A stretch of 64,000 bases of DNA from Marinococcus sp. PL1-022 (GTDB taxonomy: Bacteria > Bacillota > Bacilli > Bacillales > Marinococcaceae), in contig NZ_JAWXCX010000001.1 in NCBI RefSeq assembly GCF_033845285.1, positions 1,193,495-1,257,494 on the forward strand, in the 5' to 3' direction. The position numbers were made by a program, and so were the translations under genes. Within the stretch, counting starts at the first letter, position 1. Every line of letters starts with the position of its first letter. The notes under the pieces are model-generated. The model had not been told where the DNA came from. It was given only the letters and a program-made list of their open reading frames with translations, and did not search any database. Shown here in pieces: positions 45,688 through 54,420 of this stretch.

Positions 45688-46395
45688 ATGATGGCCGTGC
45701 AGCGCATGTATGCAATTTTTATGAAGGATGTTAAAGATTTATCGAAAAACCTGTTTGTGACGACCACTGTAATAACGCCGGTCCTCCTGGCTCTGTTTTA
45801 CGGACAGCAGGACCAGCTGCCGATAGAAATTCATTACTTAACGTTCAACATTGCGCTGGTGCTTGTGGCGACATTTGTCCAGGCCGCACTAATTGCCGAG
45901 GAAAAGGAAAAGCATACCCTGCGGGGGCTGATGCTCTCTCCGGCATCCCCGTGGGAAATTCTGGCCGGCAAAAATGTGTTAACCTTTCTGTTCACGGCAT
46001 TGACGCTGCTTGTATGTATTCTCCTCGCCGGGTACGAGCCGGCTCACGCAGGCATTGTCGGAGCGGGGATGGTGCTGTCGATCGGTTTCTACCTGGCGCT
46101 CGGTACGTTACTGGGTCTCCTGGCGACGTCGGTCGTTCAGGCATCTGTCGCTCTGCTGCCGATCATGTTTGTTTTCGGGTTTTCGCAGATTATCGAAGAG
46201 ATGGCCAACCGATACCAGGCAGCAGGCGTACTGGAATACCTGCCGAACGTCCAGCTGGTGGAGATTGCCCGCCAGGTGGAGCAGGGAGCGGCATGGGGCG
46301 ACGTGACAGCTCCGCTCCTATGGATTGTCGGATGGACAGCGGTCATGTGGGGCGTCGTTTTCATCACCTATCAGCGTCGTCAACTGGAGGACTGA
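45688..46395 (+). CDS. ABC-2 type transporter permease
   Basis: 235-aa membrane protein with six predicted spans, starting with the cytoplasmic segment MYAIFMKDVKDLSKNLF. The conserved ABC-2 block AEEKEKHTLRGLMLSPASPWEILAGK contacts the ATPase. The start is ATG 45688 or 45691. Last gene of the LytTR-ABC operon, followed by a terminator. Confidence 0.92.
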   Translation: MMAVQRMYAIFMKDVKDLSKNLFVTTTVITPVLLALFYGQQDQLPIEIHYLTFNIALVLVATFVQAALIAEEKEKHTLRGLMLSPASPWEILAGKNVLTFLFTALTLLVCILLAGYEPAHAGIVGAGMVLSIGFYLALGTLLGLLATSVVQASVALLPIMFVFGFSQIIEEMANRYQAAGVLEYLPNVQLVEIARQVEQGAAWGDVTAPLLWIVGWTAVMWGVVFITYQRRQLED

Positions 46396-46418
46396 GAAGA
46401 AGTTCTTCGCATAAATAA

Positions 46419-46460
46419 GGGAAGCATCAAGCGCCGTCGGGCGCACTGATGCTTCCTTTC
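46419..46460. terminator. Bidirectional terminator between the ABC operon and mqo
   Basis: GGAAGCATCA pairs with TGATGCTTCC, with an inner GCGCC/GGCGC stem, and T-rich sequence on both outer sides. It serves the converging ABC operon and mqo. Confidence 0.9.
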
Positions 46461-46486
46461 TGTCTTGATTCTATTGATGGTCTTCT

Positions 46487-47983
46487 TTAAGCTTTAAGTG
46501 CCGTTAACTTAAGGGTGCGCGAGGTGGAGTCGTGTACCATGTCAAGCAGCTCAGGGTTATCCTCCAGGGATTTGCCGTAGGATGGAATGATTTCCTTCAG
46601 CTTCGGCTCCCACGCCTCCAGGTGCTCGGGGAAGCATTTATTCAGGACTTCAAGCATAATCGACACAGACACGGAAGCGCCCGGTGATTCACCGAGAAGC
46701 GCCGCCATCGTGCGGTCTTCGGCATGAATCAGCTTGGTCCCAAACTGCAGGGCCCCGCGGCCGCCCTCCTCGGTATCCTCAATCAGCTGGACGCGCTGGC
46801 CGGCGACTAGAAGCTCCCAGTCCTCACTGGACGCATCCGGGACGAAATTGCGCAGCTCCTCCATCCGGTTCTCCTTGGTCATGCTCAGCTGCTGGGCGAG
46901 GTACTTGAGCAGCGACGTATTCTTTGCGCCGGCTGCAAGCATCGTCAGCACGTTTGTCGGCTTGACCGAGCCAAACAGGTCCATCGGCGAGCCCTGCTTC
47001 AAAAACTTGGGCGTAAATCCGGCGAACGGGCCGTACAATAGTGTGTCCCTGCCTTCGATATGACGCCGGTCCAGGTGCGGCACCGTCATCGGTGGAGTGC
47101 CCTCCGGTTCTTTGCCGTACACCTTGGAATGATGCTTTTGGACGACCTCGGGATTATCACAGACAAGGAATTCACCGCTGATCGGAAAACCGCCGATATG
47201 CCTGCTTTCGGGAATGCCGGTTTTTTGCAGCAGCGGCAGGGCGCCGCCGCCGGCACCGATAAAAGCGAAGGAGGTCGTATGCTCTTCGAGCGTTTCCTGT
47301 TGGTGGTTTCGGACCTTTACTTCCCACGTGCCGTCTGGTCGCTGGGCAATATCGTCGACGGAGTGATTGTAGCGGATCTCGACGTTATTTTGTTTCTCCA
47401 GGCTGGCAAGCATCTGGCGCGTGAGTTCCCCGAAATTGATATCGGTGCCGTGGTCGACCTTCGTGGCCGCGATCGGCTCGTCGGAATCACGCCCCTCCAT
47501 CATCAACGGAATCCACTGCCTGATTTGCTCGGGATCGTCGGAAAACTCCATGCCCTGAAACTGGGGATGGCCGTCGAGGGCCTCGAACCGTTTCTTCAGA
47601 AAGTTTACGTGATCCTGTCCGTACACAAAGCTGATGTGGGGCAGGGGACGGATAAACTCCTCCGGGTTTTTAAGGTGGCCCTGGTCCACCAGATGCGCCC
47701 AGAGCTGTCTTGAAATCTGAAACTGTTCATTAATTTCGACCGCCCGGCTGGTCTTAAGAGAGCCGTCCGGCTGCTCGGGAGTATAGTTCAGTTCGCAGAG
47801 AGCCGCATGCCCGGTACCGGCGTTGTTCCATTCATTCGAGCTCTCCTGTCCCGCAGAATCGAGCTTTTCAAAAATGGTGATGCGCCATTCCGGCTCCAGT
47901 TTTTTTAGAAGCGTGGCGAGCGTCGCACTGACGATGCCGGCGCCAATCAAAATTACATCGCTCGTGGTATTATTGTGTTGCAT
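46487..47983 (-). CDS. mqo: Malate:quinone oxidoreductase
   Basis: FAD-dependent membrane-associated enzyme that oxidises malate to oxaloacetate and passes electrons to quinone. 498 aa. The FAD-binding loop is [17 protein letters not shown], followed by the family motif [19 protein letters not shown]; the C-terminal [17 protein letters not shown] is also typical. The start is ATG 47983 behind AAGGAGGAAGACACG; the longer frame to 48022 begins upstream of this site. It is a single gene by context. Confidence 0.96.
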   Translation of the reverse strand: MQHNNTTSDVILIGAGIVSATLATLLKKLEPEWRITIFEKLDSAGQESSNEWNNAGTGHAALCELNYTPEQPDGSLKTSRAVEINEQFQISRQLWAHLVDQGHLKNPEEFIRPLPHISFVYGQDHVNFLKKRFEALDGHPQFQGMEFSDDPEQIRQWIPLMMEGRDSDEPIAATKVDHGTDINFGELTRQMLASLEKQNNVEIRYNHSVDDIAQRPDGTWEVKVRNHQQETLEEHTTSFAFIGAGGGALPLLQKTGIPESRHIGGFPISGEFLVCDNPEVVQKHHSKVYGKEPEGTPPMTVPHLDRRHIEGRDTLLYGPFAGFTPKFLKQGSPMDLFGSVKPTNVLTMLAAGAKNTSLLKYLAQQLSMTKENRMEELRNFVPDASSEDWELLVAGQRVQLIEDTEEGGRGALQFGTKLIHAEDRTMAALLGESPGASVSVSIMLEVLNKCFPEHLEAWEPKLKEIIPSYGKSLEDNPELLDMVHDSTSRTLKLTALKA

Positions 47984-48104
47984 CGTGTCTTCCTCCTTTG
48001 AAATATAGAGTGGAGTCACCATTGAAAGCGGTTACGTTAAGTGATATGGTCATCTGATGACTATATATTTATTATAACATAATCAGCTGTTAAATAGAAA
48101 AATA

Positions 48105-48142
48105 AATAAAGGGAGCCTTTCCTCATTTCGTGAAAGGCTCCC
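48105..48142 (-). terminator. Terminator of the MMPL gene (minus strand)
   Basis: GGGAGCCTTTC / GAAAGGCTCCC perfect stem just after the stop of the MMPL transporter; on the minus strand it runs into TTTATTTATTTTTC. Confidence 0.9.
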
Positions 48143-48147
48143 ATGTA

Positions 48148-50319
48148 CTATTTATCCTGATTTTTGCGGTGGCTCAGTTTTTCCCCTTCCACGTCGATAT
48201 CCGGAAGCAGGCGGTCGAGCCAGCGGGGCATGTACCAGGCGGCTCTGCCCATCAGCTTCATAACTGCCGGCACAATCGTCAGACGGACAACAAATGCATC
48301 GAATAATACCCCGAAGGTTAAGGAGAGACCGATGGATTTGACCATTGCGTCCGGCGTTGCGATAAAGCCGATGAACACAGCCATCATAATGAGCCCGGCG
48401 GCGACAACGACTTTGCCGTTATCACGCATGCCGGCGAGAATGGCTTCCTGGGGATCGCCGGTCTGAGTGTACACTTCGCGCATGCGGCTGACCAGAAATA
48501 CCTCATAGTCCATGGCGAGACCGAATAAAATGCCAATGGAAATGATAGGAAGAAATGCCAGAACGGCGCTTTCCCCGGGGAAGCCGAATAAATCAAGCAG
48601 ATGGCCATCCTGAATAACAAAAACCACAAAGCCGAGCGTGGCTGCAAGCGACAGTAAAAAGCCCAGCACAGCCTTTAACGGCAGCAGAACCGAACGGAAG
48701 ACCAGCACAAGTAATACATAAGCAAATCCGACAACAAACAGGGCAAAAATCGGCAGGGCATCCTGCAGCTTATCCGAAATGTCAATGTTAACCGCGGTCG
48801 TTCCTGTTACAAACAGCTCTGTATTCTCATAGGAAAAGGAGCGGATGTTCTCCACCAGGTTTTTCGTCTGCGGGTCATTCGGCCCGGAGGTCGGGGTGAC
48901 GCTGACAATATATGTGTCCCCCGCTTCATTTGGAATCGGCTGGGCCACCCGGTCGACGGCATCGAGCTCCTCGAGGTCGGTGCTCATTTCCTGCAGCGTC
49001 TGCTGAACAGTCTGCTGATTCATTGAGTCATCCACCTGGAGCGCTGTGGTTAACGTCGCATGAACTCCTTCCCCGTAGGCTTCCGTTTGAAGATCGTAGG
49101 CCTTGTGCTCCGTAGTGTCTTCCTGCTTCGCCGTGCCGTCGGTTGGCAGTCCCAGATTCACATGCGTAAAAGGAAGGGCAATGGTAACAAGAAGGGCCGT
49201 GCTTATAATTGTCACGAGCCACGGGCGTTTGGTGACAAAGCCGCCCCATTTGTTTTGGGGCCGGTCGCCTTTGGAGGTCCGGGTAAACGCGTTTAAAAAC
49301 CGGTTGCTTTTAAACGGGGTAATGCGGTGGCCCAGAGCTCCAAGAAGCGCCGGCAGGACAATAATCGCAACGAACACAGCCATCAGGATGCTGATGGAGG
49401 CGCCGATGCCCATCATGGTAAGAAACGGAATGCCGGTAATGGAGAGGCCGAGTAGCCCGATCATCACTGTGATCCCAGCGAACACGACGGCTGAGCCGGC
49501 GGTCCCGTTTGCAATGGCCGCGGCTTCCCGCACGGAGTGTCCTTCCGCCAGCTGTTTACGAAAGCGTGTCATGATGAACAGGGAGTAATCGATTCCTACA
49601 GCAATGCCGAGCATGGCTGCCAGACTCAGCGATACGCCCTGAATATTTACGAAATTTGATCCGATGACAATCAGTAATAGGCTGATGCCGAGGCCAAGCA
49701 TCGCTGAAAAAATTGGCATACCGGCTGCCAAAAACGAAGCAAACGTCACCGCTAGCACGAGAAACGCAACAACAATGCCGAGGATTTCCCCGGAGCCGAT
49801 GCCGTGACCGGAAAACTCAATATCGCCGGTCAGCTCAGTCTGGATCCCCTGGTCGCGCGTTTGGTCGACAGAGTCCTCCAGGTTTTCGATGGAGGAGGCC
49901 GGCACCTCCTCGGCCGGTTCATCAAACGTTACCGTCGCATACCCAACGGTTTCGGAGTCATTAAAATTCTGGAGCTGAGACGGGGGAGCGATTGTTTCCA
50001 CATGGTCATCGCTGTCCTGAATGGTGGTCAGCAAATCGTTAATCGCCTGCTGGTTATCAGCATCGGTCAGGGCTTCGCCTTCCGGTGCCTGGAATACGAT
50101 GTCAGCCTGAGCGCCGGTAGCGGCCCCGGAAAAGGCGTCTTCGAGCACGTCATTGGCTTCTTCGGCCGGTGTTCCCGGAATGGTTAATGCATCGTCAAAC
50201 GAAGGCCCCCATTTAACGGTGCCAAGAGCCAGCACGAGCAGAATCAGAAAAGCCCCGCTGATCACTGATTTCTTGTGGCGCACGGCCCAATCTCCTAATT
50301 TGTATAAAAGCGTTGCGAT
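48148..50319 (-). CDS. MMPL/RND-family transporter with a probable ATC start
   Basis: About 723-aa exporter with two copies of the RND six-span unit and large extracellular loops. Motifs: GIDYSLFIMTRFRKQL and GLAMDYEVFLVSRMREV, the paired GxxxDY-type segments of MMPL proteins. After GGAGGG and seven bases the reading is ATC GCA ACG CTT TTA TAC, where relatives have M-A-T-L-L-Y, so I place the start at ATC 50319. The only upstream normal start, ATG at 50412, has no good ribosome binding site and adds 31 residues of unlikely sequence. It is divergent from a TetR regulator with a palindrome between them, so it is likely a TetR-controlled drug or lipid exporter. Confidence 0.9.
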   Translation of the reverse strand: MATLLYKLGDWAVRHKKSVISGAFLILLVLALGTVKWGPSFDDALTIPGTPAEEANDVLEDAFSGAATGAQADIVFQAPEGEALTDADNQQAINDLLTTIQDSDDHVETIAPPSQLQNFNDSETVGYATVTFDEPAEEVPASSIENLEDSVDQTRDQGIQTELTGDIEFSGHGIGSGEILGIVVAFLVLAVTFASFLAAGMPIFSAMLGLGISLLLIVIGSNFVNIQGVSLSLAAMLGIAVGIDYSLFIMTRFRKQLAEGHSVREAAAIANGTAGSAVVFAGITVMIGLLGLSITGIPFLTMMGIGASISILMAVFVAIIVLPALLGALGHRITPFKSNRFLNAFTRTSKGDRPQNKWGGFVTKRPWLVTIISTALLVTIALPFTHVNLGLPTDGTAKQEDTTEHKAYDLQTEAYGEGVHATLTTALQVDDSMNQQTVQQTLQEMSTDLEELDAVDRVAQPIPNEAGDTYIVSVTPTSGPNDPQTKNLVENIRSFSYENTELFVTGTTAVNIDISDKLQDALPIFALFVVGFAYVLLVLVFRSVLLPLKAVLGFLLSLAATLGFVVFVIQDGHLLDLFGFPGESAVLAFLPIISIGILFGLAMDYEVFLVSRMREVYTQTGDPQEAILAGMRDNGKVVVAAGLIMMAVFIGFIATPDAMVKSIGLSLTFGVLFDAFVVRLTIVPAVMKLMGRAAWYMPRWLDRLLPDIDVEGEKLSHRKNQDK

Positions 50320-50442
50320 AGTTATTCCCTCCAGTAAATGTGATTGGCGGCTATGTACAAACAATGAAAAAGCACGGGCATCCGCCGTTGAAATTGACAG
50401 GCTGACGATCATTCACTAGCCTGAAAAAAAAGGAAACATTTG

Positions 50443-50460
50443 TACTAACAAATGTTAGTA
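50443..50460. promoter_or_regulatory. TetR operator between the MMPL and TetR genes
   Basis: Perfect palindrome TACTAACA-AA-TGTTAGTA with 8-bp arms, placed between the divergent exporter and regulator genes; the expected binding site of the TetR protein encoded at 50541. Confidence 0.85.
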
Positions 50461-50540
50461 TAAAGACGGGAATGTTCATAATGCAATTTATTTTGACGGG
50501 TTAGAGGATAAAACAAACACTCAGGGAGGATGTGTTCGTG

Positions 50541-51101
50541 ATGAGAAAAGCACGGCAGGACAGCATCAATTCAAAGCAGTACATTATGGAGGCAGTCACG
50601 CTCCTGATTGAAAAACAGGATATTGAAGATATTACTGTCACCGATATCTGCAAAAAAGCCGGAGTGGCCCGGGTCACGTTTTACAAGTACTATACGTCGA
50701 TTTATGACGTCATGAATGCCTCGGTGGAAAAAGAATTGAACTCCTTCATCCGCCACCTGTCCGGCAAGGATCAGCGCGAGCATCTTACCCTTGAATTGTT
50801 TACGCAGCTAATGACCTATAAATTGAGCGAGCGCCGTCTTCCGCTGGAACGGCTGGTGAACTCGAATGCCCTTTCCATTCTGTTGGATTATTTTACGTAC
50901 GCGGTGCAATCGTTATCCGCCTCCAACATGCTGTTTCATAACCAGCTGGACCGGGGGTCGGTGCTGTTTGCCTCCGGCGGCATGTTTAATATGGTGGTCG
51001 AATGGATCCGAGACGGCTTTCAGGAGCCGGTAGAAACGTTGGCTGAACGGATGGCCCGGGTCATCCCGAAGGATATGCTCCGTGCCGATGAAGAGACGTA
51101 A
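50541..51101 (+). CDS. TetR/AcrR-family transcriptional regulator
   Basis: 186-aa repressor. The N-terminal HTH is ITVTDICKKAGVARVTFYKYYTSIYDVM, and the C-terminal half is the variable ligand domain. I take ATG at 50541; GTG at 50538 is equally possible, 8 bases after AGGGAGG. It is divergent from the MMPL exporter, which it most likely represses together with itself through the palindrome at 50443. Confidence 0.93.
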   Translation: MRKARQDSINSKQYIMEAVTLLIEKQDIEDITVTDICKKAGVARVTFYKYYTSIYDVMNASVEKELNSFIRHLSGKDQREHLTLELFTQLMTYKLSERRLPLERLVNSNALSILLDYFTYAVQSLSASNMLFHNQLDRGSVLFASGGMFNMVVEWIRDGFQEPVETLAERMARVIPKDMLRADEET

Positions 51102-51183
51102 ATAGCTTGTTTATCCAGTGGTCCAGTTAAAAATCATTTATTCTTAATAGTAATAAAACTATGAATTATATGTATTTTTATTA

Positions 51184-51197
51184 TGAAAGCGCTTTTA
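51184..51197 (+). promoter_or_regulatory. cre site upstream of the CitMHS gene
   Basis: TGAAAGCGCTTTTA contains the perfect palindrome AAAGCGCTTT and matches the CcpA site pattern except for one terminal position. It lies in the leader just before the ribosome binding site of the transporter and suggests repression by glucose. Confidence 0.75.
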
Positions 51198-51238
51198 ATA
51201 TACTTAGACAAAGATACTATAAGAAGGGGAGAGATACT

Positions 51239-52537
51239 ATTCTTGCTATAGACGGGTTTTTAATTATCGGAATATTATTATTTTTAGTCCTCACCAAGAA
51301 AACATCCATTCACTTTGCGCTCGTTGTTGTCCCTATTGCTGTAGCCCTGCTTACAGGCTTTGGCCCGGGAGAATTAAGCGGCTTTATGGAAACAGGCTTA
51401 AGTAATATTGCCCAAACGGGTATTATGATTACTTTTGCTATTCTTTTTTTCGGTATCATGTTTGATGCTGGTTTGTTTGATCCCATCATTAAAGGCGTCA
51501 TAAAAATTGCGGGTGGCGATCCGGTGAAAATTACTATCGGAACGGCCATTATCGCCATGGTTTCGCATTTAGATGGTTCGGGGTCGAGTACTTTTCTGAT
51601 TACAGTTTCATCGATGCTTCCGATTTACAAATCGCTTGGCATGAGTCCATTAACACTAGCTGTCACCGCTGCTTTGAGCGCAGGAACAATGAATATGGTT
51701 CCATGGGGCGGATCGACCCTCCGGGCTGCATCAGTATTAAATGTTAACGTGATGGATTTATTTACTCCTATGCTTCCGGTGCTTGCTGTAGGCCTGTTAT
51801 GGGTTCTGGCATGCAGCTATTGGCTTGGGAAACAAGAGCGTAAAAAGCTTGGTATTATTCATGAGCTTCCGGAAGAAGTACGGGAAAGAGAAATGAAGCA
51901 GCCGGAGGGCAGTGATCTTAAACGTCCAAATTTATTTTATGTAAATATTCTGCTGACACTTCTGGTATTAACCTGTTTGATCACAGAATTCTTCCCACTG
52001 GCTGTTACCTTTATCATCGCTGTTCCTCTTGCACTGCTGATTAATTATCGTGATCTGGATATTCAGCAAAGGCTTATCGAAAATCATGCGAAGGGAGCAA
52101 TCTACACGGCTTCCATTATTTTTTCAGCAGGGATTTTCACAGGAATTTTGCAGGAGACGGGCATGATCGAAGCTATGGCTGATTCCATGGTAGGGCTCGT
52201 CCCTAACAGCTGGGGTGGAGCGCTGCCTGTAATTCTTGCTTTTATCGCGATGCCGCTAAGTTTATTATTTGACCCGGATTCCTTTTATTTTGGCGTATTA
52301 CCAGTGCTTTCAGAAGTAGGAGAAAATTTTGGAATTGAGCCTGTGACTATGGGCCGGGCAGCCATTATCGGCCAGATGACTACAGGTTTCCCGGTTAGTC
52401 CATTAACGGGTTCCACTTGGCTGCTTGTGGGATTGGCAGGGGTTCATATTGGGGACCTTCAAAAAAAAGCAATTCCGCTGGCGTTCGGAACAAGCGTAGT
52501 GATGGCTATTATGGCTTTGATGATCGGTGTTATTTAA
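51239..52537 (+). CDS. CitMHS-family citrate/carboxylate:cation symporter with a probable ATT start
   Basis: About 432-aa polytopic carrier of the CitMHS family, which imports citrate or metal-citrate. Segments such as HLDGSGSSTFLITVSSMLPIYK, MNMVPWGGSTLRAA and LSLLFDPDSFYFGVLPVL are typical. Relatives begin M-L-A-I-x-G-F-L; here that is ATT CTT GCT ATA GAC GGG, seven bases after GGGGAG. The only in-frame ATG codons upstream (51161, 51170) have no ribosome binding site and would make the cre site coding. I therefore place the start at ATT 51239. It is the first gene of an operon with the AtuA pair. Confidence 0.9.
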   Translation: MLAIDGFLIIGILLFLVLTKKTSIHFALVVVPIAVALLTGFGPGELSGFMETGLSNIAQTGIMITFAILFFGIMFDAGLFDPIIKGVIKIAGGDPVKITIGTAIIAMVSHLDGSGSSTFLITVSSMLPIYKSLGMSPLTLAVTAALSAGTMNMVPWGGSTLRAASVLNVNVMDLFTPMLPVLAVGLLWVLACSYWLGKQERKKLGIIHELPEEVREREMKQPEGSDLKRPNLFYVNILLTLLVLTCLITEFFPLAVTFIIAVPLALLINYRDLDIQQRLIENHAKGAIYTASIIFSAGIFTGILQETGMIEAMADSMVGLVPNSWGGALPVILAFIAMPLSLLFDPDSFYFGVLPVLSEVGENFGIEPVTMGRAAIIGQMTTGFPVSPLTGSTWLLVGLAGVHIGDLQKKAIPLAFGTSVVMAIMALMIGVI

Positions 52538-52562
52538 TCTAACCAGGAACGGGGTTTTTGCA

Positions 52563-53903
52563 TTGCGTGCTATTAGAATTGGAACCGGAGCCGGTTATGC
52601 CGGGGACCGTATTGATTCCGCAAAAGAATTAGTAGAAAAATCATCTCTGGATTATCTTGTACTAGAGGGACTGGCGGAGCGAACTACAGCCATAGCTCAA
52701 ATTGAAAAGAGCGAGGATCCAACTAAAGGTTATGGGGCTTTTTTGGAGGAGCGCATGGAGGAATTGCTGCCCGTATGCCTTCAAAACGGAACTACCCTTA
52801 TTACGAATTTAGGAGCTGCAAATCCTTCCGCGGCGCTGGAATGTGTGAAAACCATCAAGGAAAAATTAAACCTCGATACGTTGAAGGCAGTAGCCGTATC
52901 GGGTTCCGATGTACTTTCAAAGATGCAGCGTTCATCCAATAGAATATGGGAAACCGAGGAAACGTTGGCAGATACCCAGCTCGATATAGTTTCAGCAGAT
53001 GCCTATCTGGGAGTCGAACAAATCCTTCCGGCTCTAGAGGCAGAGGCTGATGTAATCATCACAGGGCGTGTAGCTGATCCATCACTCTTTCTGGCCCCCA
53101 TGGTTTATGAATTTGACTGGTCGTTAGATGACTGGCACAAGCTAGGGGCAGGTACTGTATTTGCCCACCTTCTAGAGTGTGGTGCCCAAGTGACTGGAGG
53201 ATATTTTGCAGACGATGCATATAAGCAGGTTCCAGATCTGGCGGAAGTTGGTATGCCCTATGCAGAAGTGGATAGCGAAGGCCAGGGATATATTTCGAAA
53301 GCGCCGGGCTCCGGAGGGAAGGTAACAATATCAACCTGTACAGAACAATTGCTGTATGAAGTAATGAATCCGGCTGCTTACATTACACCAGATGTGGTCG
53401 CCGATTTTTCAGGAGTAAGGTTTGAACAGACGGGTTCAGATAAGGTTACTGTTGAAGGAGGGACCGGGCGGAGGCGTACGGATACCCTAAAGGTCACGCT
53501 CGGAGTGAATCGTGGCTATTTAGGGGAAGGAATGATCGGTTATGCCGGCCACCATGCGCTCGAACGTGGAAGAATGGCAGAGGAGATCATTAAATATCGG
53601 TTGGATAAACGACAGTTGGAATATGCGGATATAAAATACGAAATGATTGGGCTGAACGCTTTACACGGACAGGAAAGCGATAGGGAGTCACACACTCCTT
53701 ATGAAGTAATGCTTCGTGTGGCAGGTCTGGCGAGTGATAAATATACCGCAGAGCAGATCGGAAATGAGATTGAAGCCCTCTGGCTGAATGGCCCCGGGGG
53801 TCCAGGAGGCGTAAGGAAAAACAGTAAGAAAGTGATCGCTGCTTATTCGTCTTTGATTGCCAGGGAAGAAATAAATAGTGCACTCATTGGGGAGGGAGAT
53901 TAA
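52563..53903 (+). CDS. AtuA family protein (DUF1446)
   Basis: 446-aa protein of the acyclic terpene utilisation AtuA family: IRIGTGAGYAGDRIDSAKELVEKSSLDYLVLEGLAERT, then ITGRVADPSLFLAPMVYEF and NGPGGPGGVRKN. In Pseudomonas AtuA belongs to terpenoid degradation, but family members with a small partner occur widely in carboxylic-acid catabolic clusters; the reaction is not established. The start is TTG at 52563, placed after the end of the transporter gene; an in-frame start at 52527 would overlap that gene. Here it is coupled to a CitMHS transporter, so its substrate may be a tricarboxylate or related acid (inference). Confidence 0.88.
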   Translation: MRAIRIGTGAGYAGDRIDSAKELVEKSSLDYLVLEGLAERTTAIAQIEKSEDPTKGYGAFLEERMEELLPVCLQNGTTLITNLGAANPSAALECVKTIKEKLNLDTLKAVAVSGSDVLSKMQRSSNRIWETEETLADTQLDIVSADAYLGVEQILPALEAEADVIITGRVADPSLFLAPMVYEFDWSLDDWHKLGAGTVFAHLLECGAQVTGGYFADDAYKQVPDLAEVGMPYAEVDSEGQGYISKAPGSGGKVTISTCTEQLLYEVMNPAAYITPDVVADFSGVRFEQTGSDKVTVEGGTGRRRTDTLKVTLGVNRGYLGEGMIGYAGHHALERGRMAEEIIKYRLDKRQLEYADIKYEMIGLNALHGQESDRESHTPYEVMLRVAGLASDKYTAEQIGNEIEALWLNGPGGPGGVRKNSKKVIAAYSSLIAREEINSALIGEGD

Positions 53904-53906
53904 GCG

Positions 53907-54221
53907 ATGGAAAGAAAAAAACTAAAAGAAATCGCCCATTCAAGGGCTGGAGATAAAGGGAAGCTCACAACTATCAGTGTCATAGCATATGAAGATGCTT
54001 TATACGAAGCAATGAAAGAAGCACTTACTGCCGAGCGGGTTGAACAACACTTTAAGGATATAGCGGATGGAGGTGTATACAGATACGAACTGCCACAATT
54101 AAAAGCATTGAACTTCGTTATCGAAGGTACAAAGCCGGAGGGAGTAGCAGCATCACTCGACTTTGATACACATGGAAAATCTTTGTCCTGGTTCATGCTG
54201 GAAATGGAAATTTTGGTTTAG
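53907..54221 (+). CDS. Small AtuA-like ferredoxin-fold protein
   Basis: 104-aa partner of AtuA. The conserved segments KEIAHSRAGDKGKLTTISVIAYED, VYRYELPQLKALNFVIEG and LDFDTHGKSL match the C-terminal module that is fused to AtuA in many bacteria and separate in others. It starts 3 bases after the AtuA stop (GGGGAGG upstream), so the two proteins probably form one complex. A terminator follows at 54264. Confidence 0.88.
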   Translation: MERKKLKEIAHSRAGDKGKLTTISVIAYEDALYEAMKEALTAERVEQHFKDIADGGVYRYELPQLKALNFVIEGTKPEGVAASLDFDTHGKSLSWFMLEMEILV

Positions 54222-54263
54222 TTAAAAATTTAGATATAAATTTAAAATAGAATAAAATTTCAA

Positions 54264-54297
54264 AGGCCTAAGCGTACTATGCTTCAGGCTTTTTTTT
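54264..54297 (+). terminator. Intrinsic terminator after the AtuA module
   Basis: GCCT-AAGC pairs with GCTT-AGGC around GTACTAT and is followed by eight T residues. Confidence 0.85.
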
Positions 54298-54351
54298 GGC
54301 CGTTTTAAAATGAACCGGCAGCAGTATTGCAAAAATAATTCAAAAACTTTT

Positions 54352-54365
54352 TGACAACGCTTTCA
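54352..54365 (+). promoter_or_regulatory. cre site overlapping the -35 region of the ROK operon
   Basis: TGACAACGCTTTCA matches the CcpA cre consensus at every fixed position and overlaps a TTGACA -35 hexamer (54351-54356), with TAAGTT at 54374 as weak -10. Binding would block RNA polymerase, so the amino-sugar locus is probably glucose-repressed. Confidence 0.75.
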
Positions 54366-54376
54366 GATAGTGTTAA

Positions 54377-54399
54377 GTTTGTTTTAACATCGAACAAAC
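54377..54399 (+). promoter_or_regulatory. Operator for the ROK-family regulator
   Basis: GTTTGTT - 9 bases - AACAAAC, an inverted repeat resembling XylR operators, directly downstream of the promoter and upstream of the ROK gene. The second AACAAAC half is extended by a further AAAC. Confidence 0.7.
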
Positions 54400-54420
54400 A
54401 AACGTAATGAGGGATGAAAA

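Noticed and set aside
51161-51238. N-terminal extension of the CitMHS protein from ATG 51161
   Set aside because: It would make a cre site and a ribosome binding site coding, has no ribosome binding site of its own, and relatives lack it.
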